This document shows, piece after piece, positions 1 to 8,970 of a stretch of DNA of 64,000 nt; position 1 is the stretch's first letter, and each line of letters starts with the position of its first letter. The stretch comes from Brumimicrobium ulvae (GTDB taxonomy: Bacteria > Bacteroidota > Bacteroidia > Flavobacteriales_D > Crocinitomicaceae). The notes beneath the pieces are model-generated. The model had not been told where the DNA came from, made no database searches, and worked only from the letters and a program-made list of their open reading frames with translations. The DNA lies in NCBI RefSeq assembly GCF_947504225.1, contig NZ_CANNGT010000004.1, positions 227,741 to 291,740 of the forward strand, written 5' to 3'. A program made the translations under genes and the position numbers.

Positions 1-507
1 CTCAGTATATGATAAATAAGCTGTTTCATTTTGAAAGCGATTCAGTGCATCGTAATTGTACAACAAATAATCTAAGGCATTGAATCCAATAGCATCCAAA
101 TTATTCACAGCAGCTAAATTATAACCTCCGTTGGATATGTTGGTTTGAATTTTTGCGGTATCAACAGGATAAGTTCCTGTTGCATTTTTAAATCCAATAG
201 AGCGTACCGGACCAAAATCAAATATCTTAACCGTTTGCCAAGTCAAATAAGCTGCTTTCCAGTTTGACTTTACTATATCCAAGTTGGCATTTGTCGGATT
301 GTTTTTAAAATCCATAAAGCTTGATTTTAAACCACTCACCTCATGATCAAAACTATTCAAAGCGGGTAAAATGATATTCCCAGACACATTCTCTAAGAGG
401 GCGCTTTTATTAAAATCGGCTTGATCACCATCCTTGTTTTTATCCTTACAAGAGAATAAAAAACCAAGGCTTAAAACAAATACAAATCCAACTAATTTCT
501 TCAACAT
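1..507 (-). CDS. Imelysin-family lipoprotein, 3' part outside window
   Basis: This gene starts at 507 and runs off the left edge; 169 codons are visible. The N-terminus MLKKLVGFVFVLSLGFLFSC is a lipoprotein signal with Cys20, so it probably sits in the envelope. The imelysin (peptidase M75-like) fold is indicated by spaced Trp residues, a phrase FDFGPVRSIG, and IGFNALDYLLYN, which resembles the family's GLPALEYLLF segment. Imelysins are linked to iron acquisition, and most are not thought to be proteases. It lies 19 nt downstream of a DUF4856 gene on the same strand, a common Bacteroidota pairing, so an iron-related uptake operon is inferred. The C-terminal half, including any GxHxxE motif, cannot be seen. 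Confidence 0.82.
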   Translation of the reverse strand, partial: MLKKLVGFVFVLSLGFLFSCKDKNKDGDQADFNKSALLENVSGNIILPALNSFDHEVSGLKSSFMDFKNNPTNANLDIVKSNWKAAYLTWQTVKIFDFGPVRSIGFKNATGTYPVDTAKIQTNISNGGYNLAAVNNLDAIGFNALDYLLYNYDALNRFQNETAYLSYTE

Positions 508-526
508 GACTTTCTTTATTTTAACA

Positions 527-1669
527 TTAAAACTTCGCCTCAATCGAAGCTACAATCGCATTGATATCTGCAACTGTAATATCCCACATATTTGCAGGGA
601 ACTGAGCCATTAATGAAGTATGTTCAGCAACTGACATTCTTCTCGTTTCCAAGGGCGCATAACGTAAATTCCAGGCAAAAGCATAAGCTTCAGATAGTGC
701 ATGAAATGCTTTGGCATTATCCACACCTAAATCAGCTACAGCAGCGTTTAAGTAATAAATTGCCTGACGTGCAGAAATGGTTTCCCACATTGTTCTAATT
801 TCTTGAATTGCAGCATCACGCTTTGCCATATCATCATTTGAAATTGCAGCACGTCCTTTCAAGAAGTTATCCATCATCACTGCATTCGAATTTAATTCTG
901 CATCACGTGCATTGCAATATTTCCCCCAAAAACTATTGGGTACATCTGTTGGGAAATTTGTAGGAACACCAAAGTATCCAAACGCTTCATCAAAATGATG
1001 TTCCATTGCTGTATAGAATTTGCCATTTGCTGCATCTACAGCTACAGAATTATCTACATTCATTTTAGCATCACTAAAATATCCATTCACTGCTTGGTGC
1101 ATAAAAACAGCCCCCATCAATCCTTTTTCAATTAACTGAACGGGCTCATATCCATTGGCATCAAATAAATATTTTTTAGAACCTGATGTTAAAACACCTG
1201 CTTGACCACTAGCTGCAGTTTCAGCAAAATCATTACTGGCTATTGCTAGATCAGCCATCCAGTCTTTAAACATCTGAACATCGTCCGGAAAACATTTATT
1301 CTCTAATTGCTTGGTTGAAGAAAAAGAGAAATTTCCTCCTCCATTGTCACCGGTATTGGCAAACATATCTAACAAAGCTTGCTCATCAACCATACCTGTT
1401 GTTCCAGACTTCATTTCAACCACCATTTCTTCTAATTGACTTAGACGATCAATTTGTCCTCCGTAACTTACAGTTGAATTTCCGTTAGCATCTTTAAAGG
1501 TATAGGTTGTTGGAACAGTATACCCTTCTGCTGTTTCATATTTACAAGAACCGTCTTCTTTTTTGGCTTCTGAATTATAATTGATTGCAGTTTCGTCCAT
1601 ACATCCTTCTTTCTTACAAGAAAATAATGTCGCTGCAACTGCTGTAACTAGTAAAATATTCTTTAACAT
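527..1669 (-). CDS. DUF4856-domain lipoprotein
   Basis: A 380-residue protein. The start is placed at 1669 because MLKNILLVTAVAATLFSC forms a lipoprotein signal with lipidated Cys18; the upstream in-frame ATG at 1750 would put a charged, non-signal stretch in front of it. A short Cys-rich region (KKEGCMDETAINYN, then GSCKY) follows, of the kind that precedes many secreted Bacteroidota domains. The body begins YTVPTTYTFKDANGNSTVSY and matches my recollection of DUF4856. It is next to an imelysin gene on the same strand, and such pairs are often iron-regulated. No catalytic motif is evident. Direct family assignment would need a profile search. Confidence 0.78.
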   Translation of the reverse strand: MLKNILLVTAVAATLFSCKKEGCMDETAINYNSEAKKEDGSCKYETAEGYTVPTTYTFKDANGNSTVSYGGQIDRLSQLEEMVVEMKSGTTGMVDEQALLDMFANTGDNGGGNFSFSSTKQLENKCFPDDVQMFKDWMADLAIASNDFAETAASGQAGVLTSGSKKYLFDANGYEPVQLIEKGLMGAVFMHQAVNGYFSDAKMNVDNSVAVDAANGKFYTAMEHHFDEAFGYFGVPTNFPTDVPNSFWGKYCNARDAELNSNAVMMDNFLKGRAAISNDDMAKRDAAIQEIRTMWETISARQAIYYLNAAVADLGVDNAKAFHALSEAYAFAWNLRYAPLETRRMSVAEHTSLMAQFPANMWDITVADINAIVASIEAKF

Positions 1670-1773
1670 CCTTTTTTGTTTTTTTGATACTGCAAAATAA
1701 CAGCTTCTTCGGAAAACTGACAATACCCTAAAATAGGTATTTAGAATCATTTTAAATAAAGAAAATTAATTGA

Positions 1774-1781
1774 TATCTTTG
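1774..1781 (+). promoter_or_regulatory. Putative -7 element for msrB
   Basis: TATCTTTG fits the Bacteroidota -7 consensus TAnnTTTG and lies about 50 nt before the msrB ATG. The matching -33 TTTG is only weakly represented (TTTTA near 1750-1754). Confidence 0.4.
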
Positions 1782-1831
1782 ACTGTGAACAATAGCAAGC
1801 AAAAAACGTTAAGATTAAAAAACATAGAACA

Positions 1832-2206
1832 ATGTCAGAAAACACAAAAAAATACAATGAGTTAACACCAGAAGAGCAACGTGTCATCCTCCAGAAAGGG
1901 ACAGAACGTCCTTTTACAGGAGCATTACTGAACGAATCAGCAAAAGGGATATACACCTGTAAACAGTGCGATGCTCCACTATACACTTCGGAAAGCAAAT
2001 TTGACGCGATGTGCGGTTGGCCAGCCTTCGACGACGAAATTGAAGGTGCGGTTGAACGTGTACCTGATGCAGATGGGAGAAGAACAGAGATTATTTGTTC
2101 TAATTGTAAAGGTCATCTAGGTCATGTTTTTGTTGGTGAAAACTTTACTGCAAAAAACACAAGACACTGTGTGAATTCTGTTTCAATGAATTTCAAAGCA
2201 TTATAA
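1832..2206 (+). CDS. msrB: Peptide-methionine (R)-S-oxide reductase MsrB
   Basis: A 124-aa enzyme that reduces methionine-R-sulfoxide in oxidised proteins back to methionine, using thioredoxin. Two zinc-binding CxxC pairs are visible (Cys43/Cys46 in CKQC, Cys89/Cys92 in CSNC). The catalytic Cys113 lies in RHCVNSVSM near the C-terminus. Cys61 in MCGWPAF is the usual position of a resolving cysteine. The length equals that of a stand-alone MsrB, with no MsrA fusion. There is no signal peptide, so it is probably cytoplasmic. It is transcribed away from the DUF4856 gene, with a -7-like element at 1774 and a terminator-like hairpin at its stop codon. Confidence 0.95.
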   Translation: MSENTKKYNELTPEEQRVILQKGTERPFTGALLNESAKGIYTCKQCDAPLYTSESKFDAMCGWPAFDDEIEGAVERVPDADGRRTEIICSNCKGHLGHVFVGENFTAKNTRHCVNSVSMNFKAL

Positions 2207-2250
2207 GTCTTTGTTGGAAAATGTAAAGACTTAAAACTTTGTTTTTTTTT
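2205..2250 (+). terminator. Putative intrinsic terminator of msrB
   Basis: An 8-bp perfect stem (AAGTCTTT at 2205-2212, AAAGACTT at 2225-2232) overlaps the msrB stop codon. About 9 nt later comes a run of nine or more T. The stem is A/T-rich and separated from the T run, so it is only a moderate candidate. Confidence 0.42.
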
Positions 2251-2358
2251 ATAATAGATAAAATCTCGTTTACTTAATTTTCTAAAGATGAGTATAACAA
2301 GACCACTATGGACTGAAAGCGCTATAGGTTTAGATAAAAAAAATTCTAAGTGTAAAAG

Positions 2359-2397
2359 AAATAGCCAGCCGTAATTAACGACTGGCTATTTTATTTT
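2359..2397. terminator. Bidirectional terminator between msrB region and OmpA gene
   Basis: A perfect 10-bp stem (AAATAGCCAG at 2359-2368, CTGGCTATTT at 2382-2391) encloses a 13-nt loop and is followed on the plus strand by TTATTTTTAA. On the minus strand it lies 20 nt past the stop codon of the OmpA-family gene, so it can serve both convergent units. Confidence 0.65.
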
Positions 2398-2410
2398 TAA
2401 CTAGTTCTGC

Positions 2411-4516
2411 CTATTTAGACAAGACCTTAAATTCTGTTCTTCTGTTTTGTTGATGGGCAGCTTCTTTATCTGAGCGGCGTGACATCTTAGCTATTTCAGC
2501 ATCTGTTTTTATAGGTTGCTCCATACCATACCCAGCAAAAACCAATCGGTCCTTTTTGATTCCTTTTTCAACTAAATAGTCAACAACTGCTTTCGCTCTG
2601 TTCTTAGAAAGTTCTTTGTTAAATGCAGCAGAACCTCTTGAGTCTGTATGACCACTAATCTCTATCTTTAATCCTGGATTTTCAATTAATAACTGTGTTA
2701 ATCTGTTTAATTCAATTTCAGATTCAGGTCGTAAAGAATACTTACTTAAATCAAAGAAGATGTTTTTCAAGACGATAGATTTACCAACATTCACCTTCTT
2801 CAAGTCTATATTTAATTCGACTTCTTTATAACTAGCATCCTGTTTTACATCAAAGTTCTCTGAGTGGAACAAATAGTCTGTTGCTTTTACTGCGATACCA
2901 TAGTTTTTACCCCCTGGTAAAGAAACCAAATAACGTCCAGACTTACTATCTGATGTAAATTCAGCGATTACCTTATTGGTCTCATTGTCAACCAGCTCAA
3001 TATCAGCGGCAATTGGCGATTTAGATTCATCATCTCTTACCACTCCTCTCAAAATCATCAACTTACTTCCAGAAACCTCAACCTTTGGCTCTATTTGAAC
3101 AGCGCGAATGGCAATTGTTGCGTTGGCCAAAAGCATATCTTCTCCGCTCAATATCGGATCTTTCTTTTCCCCCAATAAAGTTACTTTATAGAGGTCGTTT
3201 CCTCCAAAACCATCTTCACGGAAGGAGGTCATATAAGCATCTCGTCCATTTGCAGCAACAACAAAAAACACATCATGGTCTGGTGTATTGATTGGATAGC
3301 CTAAATTTTCTGGGTCAGACCAAGTCCCGTCCTCGTTTTTTACTGCTTTAAAAACATCATAGCCCCCCATTGAGTTATGCCCTTTTGATGAAAAATATAT
3401 AGTCTTCCCGTCCGGATGAACATAAATTCCATCCTCATCATATTTTGAATTAATATTTTCTGGTAAACGCTCGACATTACCCCACTCTTCTTTTTCTTCA
3501 TTCCAAGTTGCAACATAAATATCTCTGTCCTTAGGGTCTCCTTTTTTAACCAAAGGACGCTCACTAATAAAATACAACTGTCTTCCATCTGGAGTATACC
3601 AAGCAGAAGCTTCGTGGTACTCACTGCAAATGGCATCATTTAATTTTTTTGGTTTACTCCAAGTATCACCATCTCGGAGACTTTCATAGAGATTACCATC
3701 TCCCTTATCATCGATATAAACAATCATTTTACTTCCATCAGGACTCAATGAAACTACAGCATCATGACCTTTAGTATTGATCGGCGCACCTACATTTCTT
3801 GCTGGAGTCCAATCTTTGCTTGTATAACGGTTCGAAGTATAGACATCTTCAAAATATTCATCTGAAAATTCATCTCTTTCATCACCAGTTGAACCCGGTC
3901 TACGGCTCGTAAAGAAAATCTCAGAAGCATTGGCCGTCATCACCATTCCATATTCTGGATAAGCAGAGTTAATTTGCTTTCCCATATTGTCTATCCAAAC
4001 GCGAACAGGATTTTTCACCAACTGCTTACCCGACTGACACTCTAGGATTCTTTTATTTACATCCATATATGCTTCAAGGTCTTTTTTCGAATCAATACGT
4101 CCTTTATGGGTTTCGTAATGATTAATTGCCTTATCCCAATCCATTTTCAGGTGAAAACCTCTACCTAAAAAATAGTGGATGTCTGGGTGTAAGTTGGCAT
4201 TTAATTGGAATGCATTTTGAAAATATTCCAAAGCCTTAAATTTTTGAGGTGTATTCAAATAACACAGTCCAATCTGATAATTCACATGAGCGCTTTTCGG
4301 ATTGAATTCTTGGGCCTTCAAATAATAATTCAAGGCTTGTCCATATCTCGGAAAAGGCATTGGCATCATCAATTCGTCTGCCATTTTAAGATGGTCTTCC
4401 GCTTCCTTAAACTCTTTCTTATTGTCTTTAAAATTCTTTTTATCGAAAGTCACTTCTTGTGCAAACAAAGAAATACTGAAAAGGCTTAAAACTGAAATTA
4501 GAACTATTTTCTTCAT
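2411..4516 (-). CDS. OmpA-family protein with TPR and PD40 propeller repeats
   Basis: A 701-aa envelope protein. The start is set at 4516 (MKKIVLISVLSLFSISLFAQ), giving a clean signal peptide and a 1-nt TAATG overlap with the upstream gene. After TPR-like helices (about residues 25-150) come WD40-like PD40 repeats (for example SPDGSKMIVYIDD, YTPDGRQLYFISE, HPDGKTIYFSS), then a carboxypeptidase-regulatory-like beta domain near 490-570. A C-terminal OmpA peptidoglycan-binding domain carries GHTDSRGSAAFN and NRAKAVVDYL. This architecture is common in Bacteroidota and includes gliding or type IX secretion relatives such as PorE. An envelope-anchoring role is inferred; the exact partner is unknown. 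Confidence 0.88.
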   Translation of the reverse strand: MKKIVLISVLSLFSISLFAQEVTFDKKNFKDNKKEFKEAEDHLKMADELMMPMPFPRYGQALNYYLKAQEFNPKSAHVNYQIGLCYLNTPQKFKALEYFQNAFQLNANLHPDIHYFLGRGFHLKMDWDKAINHYETHKGRIDSKKDLEAYMDVNKRILECQSGKQLVKNPVRVWIDNMGKQINSAYPEYGMVMTANASEIFFTSRRPGSTGDERDEFSDEYFEDVYTSNRYTSKDWTPARNVGAPINTKGHDAVVSLSPDGSKMIVYIDDKGDGNLYESLRDGDTWSKPKKLNDAICSEYHEASAWYTPDGRQLYFISERPLVKKGDPKDRDIYVATWNEEKEEWGNVERLPENINSKYDEDGIYVHPDGKTIYFSSKGHNSMGGYDVFKAVKNEDGTWSDPENLGYPINTPDHDVFFVVAANGRDAYMTSFREDGFGGNDLYKVTLLGEKKDPILSGEDMLLANATIAIRAVQIEPKVEVSGSKLMILRGVVRDDESKSPIAADIELVDNETNKVIAEFTSDSKSGRYLVSLPGGKNYGIAVKATDYLFHSENFDVKQDASYKEVELNIDLKKVNVGKSIVLKNIFFDLSKYSLRPESEIELNRLTQLLIENPGLKIEISGHTDSRGSAAFNKELSKNRAKAVVDYLVEKGIKKDRLVFAGYGMEQPIKTDAEIAKMSRRSDKEAAHQQNRRTEFKVLSK

Positions 4517-5616
4517 TATTTTTCGATTAAATTTCCACAACTATTCGTTGTATAATATTCTTCTGCAATACGAATTCCGAGATCTGCGGCTTGACTCCAA
4601 TCCTTACATGCTTGAACTTCGTTTCTTAACATTTCATTCGCAATGGCACGGTTGTAATACGCCGCCCCTAAATTTTCGTCTCTTTCAATTGCCTTGGTAC
4701 TATACGTGACTACATTTTCATATTCCTCCATTTCCATATATACACCTGCAATGTTATTATAAGCAATGGCATAATCAGGACTTAAAAGGTTTACGCGTTT
4801 AAAATCTGAAAGCGCTGCTGGATATTCGCCTTTTTCGAATTTTGCGAATCCTCTATTGTTCCAAGCCAGATAGTTGTTTTGATCAATAAGAATAGCTTTA
4901 TCATATGCTTTTATCGCGCGATCATATTCTTTTTGCTCTCGATATAAACTCCCAAGATTGTTATAAGCAAGGCCTGATTTTTTATTCAATTCAGCAGCTT
5001 TGGTGTAGTCTGCAATCGCCTTGTCTATTTTTCCAGTTAACTTATACGCACTCCCTCTATCGTTATAAGCATCTGCATCTTTAGGGTCAATAAGCACCAC
5101 TTTAGAAAAATCTTCTACAGCAGTTTCGTATTGACCTAATTTAAAATATAGGATTCCACGTTGATAATAATAGCGCTTATCACTTTTCATACGATCTATC
5201 GCACTTGAATAATATTTTATTGCCAAATCTGTACTGTCCTTCAACTCTGCTAGTGTTCCTAACTCATAAAAAGGTAGATGTGCAGTTTCATCCATTGTTG
5301 TAAGGTGCAAAAATTGCTGTTCTGCCATTTCCACTTTCTTGTCTGAAAGGTAAGTATAAGCTAAGTTAGAGTGAGCTATGATAAAGTCGGGAGAAATCTC
5401 GATGGCTTTTTTAAATTGCTTTATCGCTTCAGCATAATTTTTATTTTCGAAGGCTGTTGTTCCTTCGTTGTATGCTTTTTGCGCCTCTGGATCAACCCCT
5501 GTTGAGTCAATTTCTACATTATTGGCTACAACAATTTTCACGCTATCTTCTTGACCATAAGTAGATAAAATGAAAAAAAAGCAAAACAGCAGCAGGAATG
5601 ACTGTAAGTTTCTCAT
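4516..5616 (-). CDS. Secreted TPR-repeat protein
   Basis: A 366-aa protein with an N-terminal signal (MRNLQSFLLLFCFFFILS, cleavage near TYGQ) followed by about eight or nine tandem 34-residue TPR units between residues 40 and 345. Typical phrases are AYNEGTTAFENKNYAEAIKQ, AYNDRGSAYKLTGKIDKAIA and AWNNRGFAKFEKGEYPAALS. TPRs make protein-protein scaffolds, and the export signal suggests a periplasmic one. The stop codon shares one base with the start of the OmpA/PD40 gene (TAATG), so the two are probably translationally coupled and act together. No enzymatic domain is seen. Confidence 0.85.
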   Translation of the reverse strand: MRNLQSFLLLFCFFFILSTYGQEDSVKIVVANNVEIDSTGVDPEAQKAYNEGTTAFENKNYAEAIKQFKKAIEISPDFIIAHSNLAYTYLSDKKVEMAEQQFLHLTTMDETAHLPFYELGTLAELKDSTDLAIKYYSSAIDRMKSDKRYYYQRGILYFKLGQYETAVEDFSKVVLIDPKDADAYNDRGSAYKLTGKIDKAIADYTKAAELNKKSGLAYNNLGSLYREQKEYDRAIKAYDKAILIDQNNYLAWNNRGFAKFEKGEYPAALSDFKRVNLLSPDYAIAYNNIAGVYMEMEEYENVVTYSTKAIERDENLGAAYYNRAIANEMLRNEVQACKDWSQAADLGIRIAEEYYTTNSCGNLIEK

Positions 5617-5819
5617 AATAGTATTGTTTTTAAAAGACTAAATATAATCTTTTCAAGCAAATAATCACTATTTCCATTCAGAGAACTCAAACACTATTCT
5701 AATTATATGTAAAATAAAAACATGGGTTTTTCAGACATTATTGTCGTTTGAATAGTATTTTTGTTACAGAATAAAGGTGACATAAAAAGTGCTCTTTATT
5801 CCAACTAAAAATAGCTGAG

Positions 5820-6833
5820 ATGAAATATGGAAAGTGGTTTGTTCGGGTCAATTGGATAACTCTGGTTTTTATTTTTTTAGTGGTCATTGCAGGAAGCTTT
5901 GTTAGAATTACAGGAAGTGGAATGGGATGTCCAGATTGGCCAAAGTGTTTTGGGCAGTGGGTTCCTCCAACAGACAGTGCTACTTTGCCTGACAATTACA
6001 AAGACATTTATAGCGAGAAACGAGCGAAAAAAGTAGAAAAATTCAGCAATATGCTTTCTGCCATTGGATTAGAAGAAAGCGCTAATAAAATTCGCAACGA
6101 CAAGTCTATTTTAATCGAGCAAGATTTTAACGCTAGAAAAACTTGGACCGAATATGTCAATCGACTGTTTGGTTTTATGGCGGGGAATGGCGTTTTATTG
6201 GTTTTTCTTTGGATAGTCGCAAAATATCGTCAAAAGAAATTGGTCGTCGTTTCTACTGTAAATTTACTTTTATTGGTCTTCCAGGCTTGGTTTGGGTCTA
6301 TTGTTGTTGCAACGAACCTTGTACCCTGGACAATAACTGTTCATATGTTTTTGGCCCTGGTCATCATCGGATTACAACTATATATAATTAGAATAGTTTC
6401 AACGACGCAACAAAAAAACATAAAAGTCAGCAAGCCATTTTACGCTTTAGTTTTCTTTATTTTCGTTGTTGTTTTTGCACAAATGTTTTTAGGAACACAG
6501 GTTCGAGAAGAAATTGATCACCTTACCAAAATGGGGATTGGCCGAGAAGGCTGGGCTGAAAACTTGGGAACCATTTTCTTTATCCACAGAAGTTCTTCAT
6601 GGATTATCCTTGGTTTGATTACCGTTATGTTTTGGATTTCAAGAAAACGTAAAGATTTACGTATTATTCATTGGGCTTTTGTAATGTTAGCCATAGAATT
6701 ATTGAGTGGGGTTATTCTCAATCATTTTAATGTTCCAGGTCTGGTTCAAACAGCTCATTTACTCTTTGCATGTATCCTGTTCGGAATACTTATGATGGCA
6801 ACTTTCAGATTAAAGACGAAAGAGATTGCATAG
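5820..6833 (+). CDS. ctaA: COX15/CtaA-family heme A synthase
   Basis: A 337-aa polytopic membrane protein that oxidises heme O to heme A for aa3-type cytochrome oxidases. Seven or eight hydrophobic segments are visible. After TM1 comes the family loop GSGMGCPDWPKCFGQWVPP with Cys37 and Cys43, candidates for the redox disulfide. Candidate heme ligands are His175 (TVHMF), His256 (FIHRSSSW) and His313 (QTAHLL). The expected first ligand, usually EYxHR, reads EYVNR here, with Asn114. No ctaB or cox genes are adjacent. The ATG at 5820 directly precedes TM1. Confidence 0.88.
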   Translation: MKYGKWFVRVNWITLVFIFLVVIAGSFVRITGSGMGCPDWPKCFGQWVPPTDSATLPDNYKDIYSEKRAKKVEKFSNMLSAIGLEESANKIRNDKSILIEQDFNARKTWTEYVNRLFGFMAGNGVLLVFLWIVAKYRQKKLVVVSTVNLLLLVFQAWFGSIVVATNLVPWTITVHMFLALVIIGLQLYIIRIVSTTQQKNIKVSKPFYALVFFIFVVVFAQMFLGTQVREEIDHLTKMGIGREGWAENLGTIFFIHRSSSWIILGLITVMFWISRKRKDLRIIHWAFVMLAIELLSGVILNHFNVPGLVQTAHLLFACILFGILMMATFRLKTKEIA

Positions 6834-6870
6834 AAAATATTAATTTACACTCCAAGACTAAGTTATAATT

Positions 6871-8313
6871 ATGGAAAAAATTCAGAATTACATCAACGGT
6901 AAATTTGTTGCGCCTAAAGCAGGGAATTATTTTGACAATATAGAACCTTCCAAAGGAGTTGCTTATTCTTTGATCCCAGATTCTCAAACAGAAGATGTCG
7001 AAGCGGCAATTGCAGCAGCACAAGCAGCATTCCCAAGTTGGTCTGGATTAAGCATTGAAGAACGTGGAGACTGGATGATGAAACTTTCTGAAGGAATCGC
7101 AGCAAGAATGACTGAGTTTGTTGAAGCTGAAAGTCGTGACAATGGGAAACCCATAAAACTTGCTGAGCATGTAGATATTCCACGTGCTATTTCAAACTTT
7201 AAGTTTTTCGCCACTGGAGTTCAACACTACGCTTCTGAATCGCACGAAATGGTTGGAGTGGGAATCAATTATACTTTGCGCAAGCCATTGGGTGTTGTAG
7301 GTTGTATTTCCCCATGGAATTTACCTTTGTATTTGTTCTCGTGGAAAATTGCGCCCGCTATGGCAACAGGAAATTGTGTCGTTGCAAAACCTTCTGAAGT
7401 TACTCCGTACACTGCTTATTTATTGTGTAAGGTCATGGAGGACATTAACTTTCCAAAAGGAGTTTTGAACATCGTTCACGGATACGGTCACACAGCGGGA
7501 GATGCAATTGTTCGTCATGAATTAACCAAAGCCATCTCATTTACTGGTGGCACCACAACAGGTCAAACCATTGCGAAGATTGCAGCACCGATGTTTAAAA
7601 AACTTTCTCTAGAATTGGGTGGAAAGAATCCAAACATCATTTTTGACGATTGTGATTTTGATGAAATGTTGAGCACAACGATACGTTCGAGCTTTGCCAA
7701 TCAAGGTCAAATTTGTTTATGTGGTTCAAGAATTTTTGTTCAAAAGGGTATTTACGACCGATTTAAAACAGAGTTTGTAGCAAAAATTAAAAACGCGAAA
7801 GTTTCCTATCCGACAGATCCTAAGGCTCAATTGGGCGCAGTGGTTTCTAAGTCACACATGGAAAAGGTGTTGAGTTATATTGAACTGGCCAAAGATGAAG
7901 GTGGTACTATTCTAGCTGGTGGACACCAAGTAAAACTAGAAGCTCCTTATGATCAAGGATTCTATATCGCTCCAACAATTATCGAAGGATTGAAATTTGA
8001 TTGCAGAACGAATCAGGAAGAAATTTTCGGGCCTGTAGTGACCATTACTCCATTTGAAACAGAAGAAGAGGTTTTAATGATGGCCAATTCTACGCAATAT
8101 GGATTATCAGCAACAATATGGACCAATGATTTAAAACGAGCTCACCGTATGGCCAACGACATTGAAGCAGGAATTGTTTGGATTAATGCTTGGTTGGTTA
8201 GAGATTTACGTACGCCGTTTGGAGGGACAAAATCTTCTGGAGTTGGAAGAGAAGGTGGCTGGGAAGCTATGAAGTTTTTTACTGAGCCGAAGAATGTTTT
8301 TGTGAAGTATTAG
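6871..8313 (+). CDS. NAD-dependent aldehyde dehydrogenase (ALDH8 / aminomuconate-semialdehyde type)
   Basis: A 480-aa aldehyde dehydrogenase that oxidises an aldehyde to the acid with NAD(P)+. Visible motifs are the NAD-binding FTGGTTTGQ region, general-base Glu248 in LELGGKNP, and catalytic Cys282 in NQGQICLCGSR. The C-terminal TPFGGTKSSGVGREGG is the usual family ending. The overall sequence resembles ALDH8-type enzymes that act on 2-aminomuconic or 2-hydroxymuconic semialdehyde in kynurenine or catechol breakdown; this substrate call is inferred. A kynurenine-formamidase-like cyclase is encoded about 34 kb away (41507-42244). It starts 37 nt after ctaA on the same strand, so cotranscription is possible. 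Confidence 0.85.
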   Translation: MEKIQNYINGKFVAPKAGNYFDNIEPSKGVAYSLIPDSQTEDVEAAIAAAQAAFPSWSGLSIEERGDWMMKLSEGIAARMTEFVEAESRDNGKPIKLAEHVDIPRAISNFKFFATGVQHYASESHEMVGVGINYTLRKPLGVVGCISPWNLPLYLFSWKIAPAMATGNCVVAKPSEVTPYTAYLLCKVMEDINFPKGVLNIVHGYGHTAGDAIVRHELTKAISFTGGTTTGQTIAKIAAPMFKKLSLELGGKNPNIIFDDCDFDEMLSTTIRSSFANQGQICLCGSRIFVQKGIYDRFKTEFVAKIKNAKVSYPTDPKAQLGAVVSKSHMEKVLSYIELAKDEGGTILAGGHQVKLEAPYDQGFYIAPTIIEGLKFDCRTNQEEIFGPVVTITPFETEEEVLMMANSTQYGLSATIWTNDLKRAHRMANDIEAGIVWINAWLVRDLRTPFGGTKSSGVGREGGWEAMKFFTEPKNVFVKY

Positions 8314-8358
8314 CAGTTGTAGGCTTTTGGCGCTTTTTACAATAGGAATTTAGTTTTA

Positions 8359-8396
8359 ACCGCAGAGGAAGCAGAGGTTTCGCAGAGTTTTCAGAG
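8359..8396. repeat. CGCAGAG-type intergenic repeat fragment
   Basis: Four spaced copies of (G)CAGAG occur in 38 bp (CGCAGAGG, GCAGAGG, CGCAGAGT, TCAGAG) after the ALDH gene. This is the vocabulary of widespread Bacteroidota intergenic repeats and resembles the CACAGAG arms of the long palindrome at 45286-45502. Confidence 0.55.
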
Positions 8397-8416
8397 AAAA
8401 AAATTCTTACAATGAG

Positions 8417-8767
8417 TTACTGAATCACAAACCATTTCAAAATATAATAGAAAATAGTGAAATGGAATGCTGAATTAACCATTAACAACAGGATAAAAGG
8501 GAAGGTAACTTGATCAGAATTTAATGACTTATATTCTCGATCAGGCCATTGTCTGGCTATTTTACGGATTTGTGTACCTAGAATAACGGTGAAAATTATA
8601 TAGAAAATAAAATATGCCAAAGCATAAGCGATGATTGAACTATCCTCCAAACTATTGACATAAATAAAGACTGGTGAAAAAGGCAGAATAAAAATCAATC
8701 CATATTTGATTCGTCCCTGATCTAAAGAATTCCAAGAAAATTTTCTTAACATATATTCTAACGCCAT
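8417..8767 (-). CDS. Small membrane protein of unknown function
   Basis: A 116-aa protein I do not recognise. Three hydrophobic segments are visible, roughly residues 22-38 (YGLIFILPFSPVFIYV), 45-67 (IIAYALAYFIFYIIFTVIL) and 90-113 (FPFILLLMVNSAFHFTIFYY). The stretch between the second and third is basic and charged (IRKIARQWPDREYKS), so that loop is probably cytoplasmic. It stands alone on the minus strand, flanked by a repeat fragment downstream and a 203-bp gap upstream in which I see nothing distinctive. The reading frame is intact and its codon use matches its neighbours. Confidence 0.6.
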   Translation of the reverse strand: MALEYMLRKFSWNSLDQGRIKYGLIFILPFSPVFIYVNSLEDSSIIAYALAYFIFYIIFTVILGTQIRKIARQWPDREYKSLNSDQVTFPFILLLMVNSAFHFTIFYYILKWFVIQ

Positions 8768-8970
8768 TATTGGTGCTTTGAAGAATTCAAACTTTTTTGG
8801 GTGTGTATTTTCGATGGGATTCTATTTATAACTTATTAAAACAAAGTTAGAAATATTACAAATACCAATCTTCAAGAAACATAATAAATATGATATTATT
8901 GAGTTGGGTAATGCCAATAAGGCTTAGGTTTGCAGAATATCATTCTTAAAAAAGCACTCACTTTTAACAC

